DNA of 64,000 nt from Manihot esculenta (taxonomy: Eukaryota > Streptophyta > Magnoliopsida > Malpighiales > Euphorbiaceae), in assembly GCF_001659605.2 (NCBI RefSeq), contig NC_035164.2, positions 8,233,038-8,297,037 of the forward strand, given 5' to 3'. Position numbers and translations under genes: made by a program. Below the pieces are notes generated by a model. The model was not told the DNA's origin, ran no database searches, and saw only the letters and a list, made by a program, of their open reading frames with translations. Shown in pieces: positions 35,041 through 46,000 of this stretch. Numbering within the stretch: position 1 is the first letter of the stretch; each line of letters opens with the position of its first letter.

Positions 35041-35231
35041 CCGGGAGGTCTTTTTGAGATCCTCGCCGGCCGTTTTTACTCCGGGAGGTTTTTTTGAGAT
35101 CCTCGCCAGCTGTTTTTACTCCGGGAGGTCTTTTTGAGATCCTCGCCGACCGTTTTTGCTCCGGGAGGTCTTTTTGAGATCCTCACCAGCCGTTTTTTGT
35201 TCCGGGGAGATCTTTGTGATCCCGCCGGCCT
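35041..35231. repeat. 40-bp tandem array inside the gag-only element
   Basis: Four units of exactly 40 bp start at 35041, 35081, 35121 and 35161, each beginning ccgggaggt and containing tttttgagatcctc. A fifth, decayed unit starts at about 35202. Single-base differences distinguish the units. Confidence 0.92.
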
Positions 35232-35396
35232 TCTGCCTTCAAGAAGGTCTTTTGATATATGTTCTTTTCTTTTTCCCTGGGAGAGTTAGTACTCACAATA
35301 ATAGAGATAATCACTGCATTACTATAAAATGGTGTTATTCATGCTTCTATAATACAAACATTCTAAGGAAATACCTTTTCTGTTTCACCAGCTTGT

Positions 35397-37087
35397 TCAG
35401 CCTTTTGTTCCCCCTACGACCATATTGATGGTTCCATTGGATCCGTCATTCACCTGCCCTGCTCCCGCTCTTCTGAGTGTCTGTCCTGTTGGGTTTGGCT
35501 GAGGCCTTTGTTCTTCCAGTTTCTTTATGAAGTTCTTGAGGTGTCCCCTCTTTATTAGCCTTTCGATCTCAGCAATCAACTGGAAGCAGTTGTTGGTGTC
35601 ATGGCCGTGCGTGCGATGGTACTGACAATATTTGTCAGGATCTCTCTGGTTTGCTTCTGCTTTCATGGGCCTAGGCCATTGGAGAAACTCCTTGTCTTGG
35701 ACGGCCATGAGCACTTCCGCCCTGGAGGCATTGAGTGGGGTCAGCTTCTCTGGGACCCACAAGGGCCGTGATTTTTGTTCTGGGACCCCAAGGGGGAGAG
35801 GTCTTTGATCCCTTCGCTCCCAGGGCTGCCTGTAGGGCTCTGGCCTTCTGCTTTGTTTCTTCTCCTGCCGTTCTAGCCTCCTTTCTTCTAAGGCCTTCCC
35901 TTTATCCGTCGCTCCCCTAGCGAATCTGCTGGTCATCAAGGCATCATCCTGGCTTATGTATTTTTTAGCCCGCTTCATTAGCTCGGCCAGTGAGGTCGGA
36001 GGCTTCCTGCTCAGTGAACCAAAGAACTCGGCTGAAGTCGTCCCCTTCTGCATGGCTTCTACAGCCCTTCCTTCATTGAGCTCGGAGATTTGCAAGGCCT
36101 CCGTGTTGAAACGGGCGACGTATTCCCTGAGTGATTCATCTTTCCTCTGTCTGACCGTCTCCAGATAGCTCGTCTTTCTATCTGCAGGCACCCCGGCAAT
36201 GAATCGGCTGATGAAGCGAGTGGCCAGATCTCCAAAGCTACTAATACTTCATGCCTCAAGGTTGTTGAACCACGCTCGTGCTGGCCCCGCGAGCGTCGTA
36301 GGAAATACCTTGCACATCAGGGCGTCTGACAAAGTTTGCAGCTCCATGAAAGTCTTGTAATTCAAGACATGCTCCCTAGGGTTCCCAGCCCCGTCGTATG
36401 CGGCCATAGGCGCGGCATCATGAACTTCTTGGGGACAGTCTCTTGCTGCACCCACTTCGAGAAGGGCGAAGAAGTGGGCAAGAGGGCCTGGTTCTGATCC
36501 TTCGTTCTTAGCTCGGCCAAGAGTTGCTCTCTCATCTTTTGCAACTTCTGATCTACACTCTCCCCTTCCCGCCTGGGCTTCCTCTCTTGGTGGGCCTCCT
36601 CTTCCCATATCTCACTCCCCACTCTTCCGGTGGTTCTGGCGGAGTAGCTATCGACTTCATCATTCTCTATCAGCTCCTTCACCCTCCTTCCATGAACTCG
36701 AGCTACCGGCTCTTCCTCTTCTCCGGCTCTCCTCCTCCCATCTCCGGTTTCTTGGCTGACAGTTCTGGGGTGGTTGAAGGTAGGCTGAGGTTCGTTGGTC
36801 TGGGGTTCTTCTACCACTGGTGACACGTTTGCGGGGGTGCTAAGGCCCCGTTGTTGCATTATCTGCCCCAACCAGTGGGCGGTGCTCTGTAGTTGGAGGG
36901 CCATGGTTTGGAGGTCTTGGTTGGATAAGGTGGCCGCGGAAGCATTCCCTGCCAAGCTTGGCGAGGAGTTGAAAGGGATGGGTGTTTGGTTGTTTGGTGT
37001 TGTAGGACTAGAAAAGGAGAACTGTTGCCCCTCTTGGACAGAGCTCAGGTCATTTGGAGTGACGTTGTTTTCGTTGTGATTAGCCAT
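35397..37087 (-). pseudogene. Broken gag of the Tat-like element
   Basis: ATG at 37085-37087 (MANHNENN). The N-terminal low-complexity part runs to about 36420, where the frame shifts, then the retrotransposon gag domain (AYDGAGNPREHVLNYKTFM; FPTTLAGPARAWFNNLEA). An in-frame TGA at 36249-36251 replaces what is usually Gly in '...GSISSF'. The same frame then continues (FGDLATRFISRF, DESLREYVARFN) to the single knuckle-like motif YCQYHRTHGHDTNNC and ends at 35397-35399 just after INMVVGG, the point where protease normally starts. One frameshift and one stop break the gene. The family is Tat/Athila-like Ty3/gypsy; Gag forms the virus-like particle. Confidence 0.9.
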
Positions 37088-37167
37088 TGTGGATCTCAGT
37101 GGGTATTTGTGAGAGTGGAACTCCGGCGATGAAAAGATCTCCTTCGTTTCCCACAAACGGTGCCAAT

Positions 37168-37673
37168 TGATGATCTGAAATCCAGAAAATAGGGTTTTTA
37201 CAATGGGTTCTGTAGAACTGGAAAAACTTAGACCTAGAGGAGAGTATTTCTCCTTTTATATGTTTCCTTTTGTCTGCTAGTGACGTGTTAACAGAACGTG
37301 TATCATTCGACCACCTGTCCCTGCTGCGTTGATACGGGCGTACGAGGGAATCAGATATCTGTCTCATGCATAACGGCCCCTGATTCTCCCCGGGTGCGCA
37401 TGCGGATGGTCCCACAAGGCGAAGGGGCTGAACTCCTTCCTAGTTCTGGGCTGGGCCGGAGGATGAGGTTAAGACTGGGTCCGGAGAGGATCTGTCCATC
37501 GGGCCGGAAGAGCTAAGCCGACCTACCCGGAGAGATTGGTGGGAGTTTGGTCTTCAAGGCTGGCGGACTGGCGGGTTGGGCATGGACCATAAGGAAGACT
37601 TGAGGACCTCTAAGTACTGGGCTGATATCATGAGCTTGGCCCAGGCCGGAATGGAAAAATCCAGCGGTCATAA
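37168..37673 (-). repeat. 5' LTR of the gag-only element
   Basis: 506 bp; the outer tip is mutated (tcataa instead of tcatca) but is followed by the matching target-site copy ATATT. The PBS lies directly at its inner side. Confidence 0.92.
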
Positions 37674-38371
37674 ATATTTAATATATATTAATTATTATTT
37701 TATATAAAAATAAAATTAAAAGGTATAAAAAATTATAAATTTCTGCCATATTACATAATTATGTAAGGTTCATTGATATTTGATAATTTCTCATATATTT
37801 ATTATTATTTAATAAAATATAAAAAATATATAGTATTAATTAATTAATAATATTAATTATAATTTTTTTACCGTTTATTTATTATTAAAAATAAAAATAA
37901 AATATATATATTAAAAATTTTATTTTATTGTAATTAATATATTATATTAAAAAATTATAAAAAAATAAAAAAAAAATTACTTACTAATAGTAATAAATTA
38001 AATTTATTATGGACATATTATATCTTTATTGAATATAAAAATATAATTTAAAAATATTAATAAAAATAAAATATATTAAGAGTATCGCTTAATATAAATA
38101 GCAACTTGACATAATTACAAATGCATTTGGTATAACTACATAAACTCATTTGTCTTAAATCTTAATTTTATATATATATATATAAAACACAATTTAATCC
38201 TCCCTACATTTTCTTTTAGTTAAATGAATTCTCTAACAGTCACTTAGTCAATTGAGAGGGAGAAAAAAACTCGATGACTAAAATACCCTTATCTCCATTG
38301 CCATGCTAAACGACTAGTTCTTAATCCAAATCCTTTTAGAAATTCGATTTTCAACTTACATTATTAGCTCA
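37674..38371. other. AT-rich spacer; nothing recognised
   Basis: About 700 bp of AT-rich DNA with a short TA run near 38170. It forms the right flank of the gag-only element, starting with its target-site copy ATATT. Confidence 0.6.
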
Positions 38372-39024
38372 ATGGCGACTCCAACAATGGAGTCTTTGAA
38401 TTCACAAACTCCTCTCGTTGAGGCCAGAAAAAGAAATCATCTTCAATAATGGAGCACATGAATCCGCAAAACGCTCGAAGAAAATCAACGCGGAAAATGG
38501 CAAAACTGGTTCAAATCCGGCTGAGCAAATTTTTGTAGTGATATCACACGCGAGGCTTAGGGGCAGAGCAGCCTTCATGGGGAAATTTGGGGTTTTATGA
38601 TTTTAGGGAGGTGCAGGTGTCAATGATGATAAGGAGAGAGTGGAAACACGAGTTGTGGAGTTTGATGAGAATGTGGAAATAACTTGTAGTTTTATCAAAG
38701 GTTAAATTTGGGAATGGGAAGATGACGATGGAGATGATTGCATGTTTCTTCTTCTTCCTTTGTGAACGCAGTAACCACTTGATTTCCTCAACCTAGATTT
38801 TAATTTCGTTGTTTCTTTCAGAAATTGGATTTTAATTTGTTGGTATTGTGCAATATGAAGAGAGAAAACTGAAAATTAGATTGGATAAATTGCAAATTGG
38901 TGATTTCACTTGTGACAGCAATCCGGTCGGTGATGAATTGGAGAGCTCTGGGACATTCATGGATTGGATGAGGAATGGGAAGGATAAAGAGGACGCTGGT
39001 ACAAATATTGTGAAGGGGACATAA
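38372..39024 (+). pseudogene. Degenerate fragment of an unidentified gene
   Basis: Several coding-like blocks follow each other on the plus strand. ATG at 38372 opens 25 codons (MATPTMESLNSQTPLVEARK). A one-base shift leads to a 60-codon block (NNGAHESAKRSKK, then IFVVISHARLRGR). Later blocks read DKERVETRVVEFDENVEI at about 38625 and DELESSGTFMDWMRNGK near 38950, ending in TAA at 39022-39024. The hydrophilic composition and balanced codon use contrast with the flanking AT-rich DNA. The pieces do not join into one frame without shifts or unclear introns. I do not recognise the family. It may be a decayed gene copy or a real gene whose introns I have not placed. Confidence 0.4.
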
Positions 39025-39133
39025 TTGGTTTTTCCGCTTTGTTAAGAAAATTTAACAGGACTAAGTTCTATTATTTATAGATAATGGAGAATATTTTAAT
39101 TGATCTTAATAATAATAATTTTGCTTTAATACT

Positions 39134-39350
39134 ACTCTTTAAAGTTATAAAAATATATATTTTTTTTAAAAAAATATTTTTCATTTACCAATTTTTATTA
39201 AATCTCTAATGCATTTTCCAAATCTCAAACGTTAGAGTGCAGTACTCTTAAAGCTATAAAAATATTTTTTTAGAAAAATATTTTTCATTTATCAATTTTT
39301 ACCAAATCTCTAATGGGATTGCCAAGTCTCAAACATTAGAGGACAGTGCA
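39134..39350. repeat. Tandem duplication of about 108 bp
   Basis: Two adjacent copies (39134-39243 and 39244-39350) share the order: actctt(t)aaag, tataaaaatat, atatttttcattta, aaatctctaatg, tctcaaac(g/a)ttagag and cagt. They differ by scattered substitutions. Confidence 0.8.
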
Positions 39351-40035
39351 CTTTAATTGATAGAAACAAAAAAACTAAACAAGACCATTTTAAATGATAG
39401 AAACAAAATAACAAAACAAATGTCTTGTTAATTACTTCTTGGAAAGTGAAATAAGAAATAACTTAATTTAGTTGGGAGAAGTAACTTCTCCAAAATATTT
39501 TCAACTTTCCAAGAAGTCTAGCGAAAATGCTAACTAAACAGACACAATTTTAACACTTCTTGAAGTTTCCTAATTAAATCAACTCCAACCAAATAAGGCC
39601 AAAATGAGACTTGAAAAGTGTACTGATTCCAGAAACCGGAGCTCGCAACAAACAAATGAATTTTCAGATTCAAGCACAGTTACATATCTGCCAAATTACA
39701 AGAAAAAGAAAAATCATGTCTAAGTGAAAAATTGAGTAACCTCACCATATTACAAAATCACAACAGCTGAAATCAGCAATGTACCTAAACTGACTCTTCT
39801 CACCAAAAAATGAATGATATTGCAACCGAATCTGCTAGTGCGATACAAGCGGATGAATACACATCAAGAAACATGTCGAAATCTTACAACTAGGACCCAA
39901 ATACATCCTTAGACTGTATACGATATTTACTACGATGTTCAATTGTAACATTGGGTGATATGCCATCTCTCCTCTTTTTTCATCAGGAAGATGGCTGGTA
40001 TTGATTACACTTCAACATAACAAAGCTGCTAAATC
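39351..40035 (-). other. 3' flank and probable 3' UTR of the epsin gene
   Basis: No coding region. The part nearest 40035 has the balanced composition expected of a 3' UTR; the polyadenylation site cannot be placed with certainty. Confidence 0.5.
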
Positions 40036-43000
40036 TCACCTAAATCCTCCACCGTATGGCTGTTGAGTATAACCACCTGCGCCCATCATGGGGTTATAAC
40101 CACCGGGCATGGCTGATCCTGGAGGTTGCATGTGACCACCTTGCCCCATCCCCATTCCCATAGGTCGGTTCATGTTCATGTTCACGCCCACACCCATCCC
40201 CATTCCCATGGGCTGACCTACGCCTCCATAAACTCCCATGCCTGGAGCTCCACCCATTCCCATATTCATGCCTGAAGCCATTCCCATGCCAGGATTCATC
40301 ATGGGATTTACTGAAGCCCTAAGAGCACCTGCACCTGCTCGGCCCATGCCAGAACCAGATCCCATAGCTTTACCCATTGTGACAGTAGATGTAACAGCAG
40401 CTGTTGTTGGTTTTTCCATTCTCTTTTCCTTGCGATTGATGGCATCAAAATCAATCCCAATGTCAGCCAAAGGATTGATTTTAGCTGTATATTGCAAAGG
40501 ACATGGTGTTATATATCAATTCATAATCAAAAGAACTTTTTCACACACACACACACACACACACACATTCTGTCAAGAACTCACATCCAGAGATGTTCAA
40601 GTTGACCAGCCCTCTGTTCAGTGTATCCGCCCAAACTGTTGACTTGGTCTCAAATTTGTCCTTTGATGATTGTGCAAGCAATCCCGTTGAAGATGGAAGA
40701 GCTGGCTGAGAAGCCATCACAGCGTTTGAACCTAGGGAAAATAAGTCACTATTATGTTGAGCAGCAGATCCACTTGGAGCTTGATAGCCAACTTGTGAAA
40801 CAACAGGGGCAGCAAACCCTTGTTGCATAAGGTTTCCGTTGTTAAACTGTGGAGTTGGTCCTGTTGTTTGTTGTGCAACTTGTGAGCCAACTGGGGCAGC
40901 AGAGCCCTGATGTTGGAGGAAGTTACCATCATTAAACCGTGGAGTTGGTCCAGCTGCATGGTTAGCAGCTTGTGAGACAGCCAGGGAAGCAGAGCCCTGA
41001 TGTGGGAGAAAGTTTGCATTGTTGAACTGTGGAGTTGGCCCACTTGAAGTATGGTGAGCAACTTGGGCAGCAGGGAGAAAGTTTCCATTGTTATACTGCG
41101 GAGTTGGTCCATCTGAAGGATGGTGAGAACCGGATGAGACACCTGGGCCTACAGAACTTTGCTGTGAAAGCAAATTTCCATTGTTAAATTGTGTCCCGGG
41201 TCCAGCTGGAGTTTGTGGAGCCATGTTTGAGGGGAAAGGAGCTGTAGATCCTCCAGGTGGGAGGAAGTTCCCACTGTTGAATTGTGCAGGGTGAGGACCC
41301 ACATTTGGAGCTACTAGTGCCACAGATCCTGCCTGTGAATTGTAGCTTCCATAAATATTAGCACTTGGTTCTCCAGGTTGAACAACCACAGCTGAGAAAC
41401 CTGGCTGAGTAGGTCCAGCAGGCGAAGGACCAGATGGTGGGAGGATGTCCGCCAGAATATCAGTTTCCTGGTGTGAAGTTGGAAGTTCCTGAGGCATAAA
41501 CTGTGAGTTTGTTGAGGCTGGCTGAACAGTCACTGCTGAATAAGTCATGCCAGAGGACGTGTCTCCAAAGTCAAAGTTATTCAATGTGCCTTGTGGCACT
41601 GTTGGGGGCATTTCAGCATTTTGAGTCACAGTAGGCATGAAAGTGGCTGCGGAGACAGAAGCCTGTTGAGCTGACATAGGATCATTAGCAGATGGAATAG
41701 CCTTAAACGGATTGTCACCAAATGGATCTTCAAAAGGCTGCAACAGCATAGATTTTGTAGTCATAACTGTTAAATTTTTTAAAACCAAAATAATAACTAG
41801 TTATATTAGACGGGCTACATTTCACCTATGGTTATCAGACGCAGTAATGATTTCAGCAACTCAATTTGTATGACAAAGTCACTTAGTCTTGATTTTGTTT
41901 CAATAAAGGTCAAATGTATCACTAGATTTTGATAGAATTTCAATATGATTTTTAATTGATAACTGAGCAAAAGTTTTACAATATGGTTTCAATCAAGAGA
42001 GGCTTATTCTATTTGGTTCATAAATTTTCTTACTTTTTCTTTCCTTCTAAAAGCCACTAAAACTCTACAGAAAAAAAAAATTCAACATTAATCTTATTGA
42101 GACAAAATTATAGTTGAAAGATTTTACTAATACAAAATAATGTTCATGTGTCATAATGGATTTCACTCTCAATTTCAAAACCATGGGTGAAATTAAGCCT
42201 AAAAAAATGCAAGTCAAAATTAGAGTTAGAAGACAGAATAGAGTTTCTACATAAACTTCCTCAGCACATAAAAGACTGGCAATATGATCAGCTGATATAA
42301 CATCGACAAGTAGATATACAAACAACATTGCTATCATTTTTCTATTATTACTATGTGTCCATCAGAAATTAGAAGTGTTATGTCCAACAGTGGTATTCAA
42401 GTAATCATGTCTTGTTTGTACATCCACAAAAATGAATGACATTCCATAATTTAAATGAACTTCTATAACAACTAGGACACATTCACTGCAATAATTTTTT
42501 TCACATGTATTAAGCCACCCTGACTCAGACCACTTATTGTAGGACTAATCCTATTTCAATTTGCATTCCAAAAAAAAAAAAGAAAAAAAAAAGAGAGAGA
42601 GAAAAGAAAAAGAAACTTCCAATATTTCTGAATATGACAACTGAACTTATGCAAGTACATGTACAAAAGAGAAATTCTCAGGGTCTTCCTGTTACAATCA
42701 AATCCCATAGAAAGGTTCCGTTAAAGATATATGAATTTAAAACATAATTGGAGTTAAAATATTGTGCTCACCTGATTCATAACACTAGATGCTGGCTGTG
42801 TTGCAACAAACATGGATTCTGAAAAGTTTGGCTGGGCATCAGCTTCAGAGGTTGTAGTTGCAGAGGCCACTGGCATAATGGCCAACGGGTTAGCAGTAAA
42901 TGAATCTGACAGGGAACCAAGTAGATCAATTTCAGCATTGTTTGAGGTAGTGGCAACAGCAGGAGCAGCTGTGTGGATGGGACCAGCTGTTATTTAAAAA

Positions 43001-46000
43001 AATAAACAAAAAGATGTGAATTCCCACTTAATTTTAGCAAGACTCAATATCAAACAAAGCCAACTTGTATTACTTAAAACCAATTTTCCCACGACAAACA
43101 TCAAATACCACCCTCTCAAAACACTTCATACTCCAGGAAAGCTTTCCAGTTATTCTTCCCTACTAATCCCAATCCCTGCACCTACCTGTCAGGGAAATGA
43201 TACCCAGTTCGGGTTCCAATCTAAACCTTGGTGCACGTTAGTTTTGCTGTAGAACAAGAATGTTAAAATGATCTCTATAAACTTTCCTTGCTGTAAGAAA
43301 CATGTACCTAAGAATTTTCTGGTGACAAGTAATTTACGCAGGACTTACCATATGACAAGGAAAGAAAAGCAAAGCTAGAGCTCTTTTGGCACTCATGCTG
43401 TTTTTTTCTTTGGTTCAATATGTGAACATATATATTTTTTGTTACTTAATGTCTTAAATCCACACACAGAGAAAAAGATCCAAAAACGATAAAACCATAA
43501 AAAGCAATATTTAATTCTTTCATCAACTTATTTTTCACATAGACCATTCTTTATGATTAAAAGACAACAAAAAACATAGAAATTAAAAATTAAAAGAAAA
43601 AACCATGGACACCAATAAGCCCTTAGCAAACCAAGTGCTAAGTAGATAACAGTTACGATTTGTCTTATCTCAGTCACTTGTTATTCCTAGATACACAAGT
43701 TCAAAGAATAAACAAACAAATAACTAAAGCAATTAAGCAATCACATGAAAGAAATCTGATTCTTCTAAGTGTAGCGCGGTGTTTAATGAAGAAACTGTAA
43801 CTAAAGCAGGTTATAGTCGCTCCTCAACGTTTAAAATTTATAGTTCCTCAAGCAAACCAATATAACCAAAAGGAACAGGTTATCATAAAAAAGAGCGCCG
43901 GTTACAAGGTCTCAGGAACTCAAAAGTACTTCTAACACTTTCTGTTTTAAGCTACTGGTTTGTCCCAAGGATATAAGGATCCCATCAAAAAGGCATTTCC
44001 AGTGCATGTCATTTAAGCCACAGTTGGTGATAATGACTAAATTTCATATTTTTGACACAAATGCTTCTAAAGATTTTACACAAGGATGTGACTTCATAAA
44101 CATGATTTTGAAGTTGCAGTATCAGACATATATCAAGAACTACAAAAGAACTTTGTAAATTTAACTGTTAAAAACTTTTTTCCCAACATAGATGAATCTA
44201 AGATAGCATAAAGAACAATATTTGTGAATGTAAATGCAATATCAAAAAAACAGAAGTTTTTTTGTTACTAAACTTCAGTTAGCCATTTCATTTTTGAAAA
44301 TTGATTTTATATACAATGCATTCATCATGGCCTAAATTACCAAGATCCTGAAAAGCCAACTCCAGTGAGCAATCTCACCTGAAATGCTAGATGAGTACCA
44401 TTTCAGGTTTACAGTGTAGGCTGCTCACTGAAGTCTTACTAATGTTGGCCATCATAAATTCTTTGTAGACAACATAGTTATTAAAGGTGCAATGCACAGT
44501 AAGGCACAAAAAAAAAAAAAGAATCCTGAAGCTTAGGCACAAGGCATGTACCTTTGAGAGTGAGGCACAAAAGAAACAGAATTTGCTAGAAAATTCAAAA
44601 TTATCCTAACACATTTATACAATTGTTACTGTAGTAAAAAATCCTTTAAGATTTAACAAGCCTGTGTTCCATATATGACCTCTTCTGGAATTCAATTTTC
44701 AAATTAATAAAATCCAACTTCTCTACCGAGGCAAAGGACAAATAACATAAAGACAGAAGTATTAGATTTGATATCTGAGAGAAATGAAAAAGTAAGGCTT
44801 ATACCTATGTCATTAAAGTAAAGCAAAACAGTATTCAAGGAATCCTAGAATTCAAGAAACAAAACCGGGGAAAAAAAAAAAGAAAAATGAAATAAATGGG
44901 TAACCAATAAAGGACAAAAGACAGGAAGAGTAGAGAAGAAAACAGAGAGAGGGGCTCAGGAAAATTAAAATATAAAAATAACATCCTAATTGAAGACTAG
45001 AGAAGATTGAAGAGATTAAGAGAGAGGAGATTGGTTAAAGGAACCACAGACAACATAATTGGAGCACCCTCTTCTTCCCTTCTTTCTTACAATTTATTCC
45101 TTGCTGTCATTTTTTTGTTGTAGTTGTTTTGAATTTAATAGGGTGCACAATGTAAGACTCAACCTTACATCAATTTCCAGATTAATAACACCAAACAAAC
45201 AAAAAACAAAAGGTGGCAGTCAAAATATGACATAAATATGCCTTGGTTGCACCTCACACCTTGCATGCCTTAGCCACCTGACAAAATACAGTAAATATAC
45301 TAGATCTAGTGCCAGTTGAGACCTGAACTTGAGGCGGAGTCTCCAAGTATAGCTAAACAACTAATATTTAATGAAGAAAATGGGACAAATTGGAGGTCAA
45401 TGGCCGAGGTTATATTGCTTTAAAGTTTGATAACCAGTGATATATATTACACAAAGCAACATTGTCATAATTGTAGACATTATGTTTGGGTAATTGAATT
45501 CCTCTATGATTTGTCCACTCAAGTGTCAAACACAGGCAAATGGAATGAAATATCAACGATATCGTAATGGATCAGCTATGCCAGTTTCCTAATCAAGTCA
45601 TAGCTTCAACGAAATCTTTAGTATATCCACATATGATGCAAATGAGTTACCAAAAGGGCAAAAGAGTTCCATATGAATCAACACCTAAAGGCTGAAAGAT
45701 ACACTCACACGAGTAGGTAGAATACAGTTTTTATTGCATCCAAAATGCACTTTTATTGTCCATGCAAGTAGCATAGAAACTCTCATATCAAGACATAAAA
45801 TTATCACATAATCACATCGATTATCATATCAAATAGATTTGCTCAAAATGGATGATAACAAACATGTCAGCACTCTTGCTAAACACATCTTAACAAGTGA
45901 ACTAAGATACTAATGATGATCAGGAACAAGATGCAATCACTGAAACACTAAAATATTGGCATTACACAACTTCACAAGTCTTTGTACCTGAAACAGGACT

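Larger units (their letters stand above)
33674..35396. other. Noncoding interior of the gag-only element
   Basis: Sequence between the 3' ends of the convergent antisense gene and gag, where pol would be expected. It contains an 'aatgaaat'-type polyadenylation region just after 33673, a run of 41 T (34318-34358), many 'gagctc...gggaggtc' phrases and a 40-bp tandem array. Short open frames (for example 34488-34814) show no pol motif. Confidence 0.7.
29822..37673 (-). mobile_element. Gag-only Tat-like Ty3/gypsy element with antisense gene (TR-GAG-like)
   Basis: A 7852-bp element with LTRs at 29822-30342 and 37168-37673. It is flanked by target-site copies ATATT (29817-29821 and 37674-37678). 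Tips are TGATGA...TCATCA (the last copy mutated to TCATAA). PBS on the minus strand is TTGGCACCGTTTGTGGG (complement of 37150-37166), next to the right LTR, so the element runs minus. A polypurine tract (AAGGTAAAGGGGCAAT, minus) borders the left LTR. The sense strand encodes gag only; it ends where a Tat-type protease would begin, and no RT, RNase H or integrase is present. The plus strand carries a long spliced gene occupying the place of pol. Both genes are broken. Confidence 0.9.
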
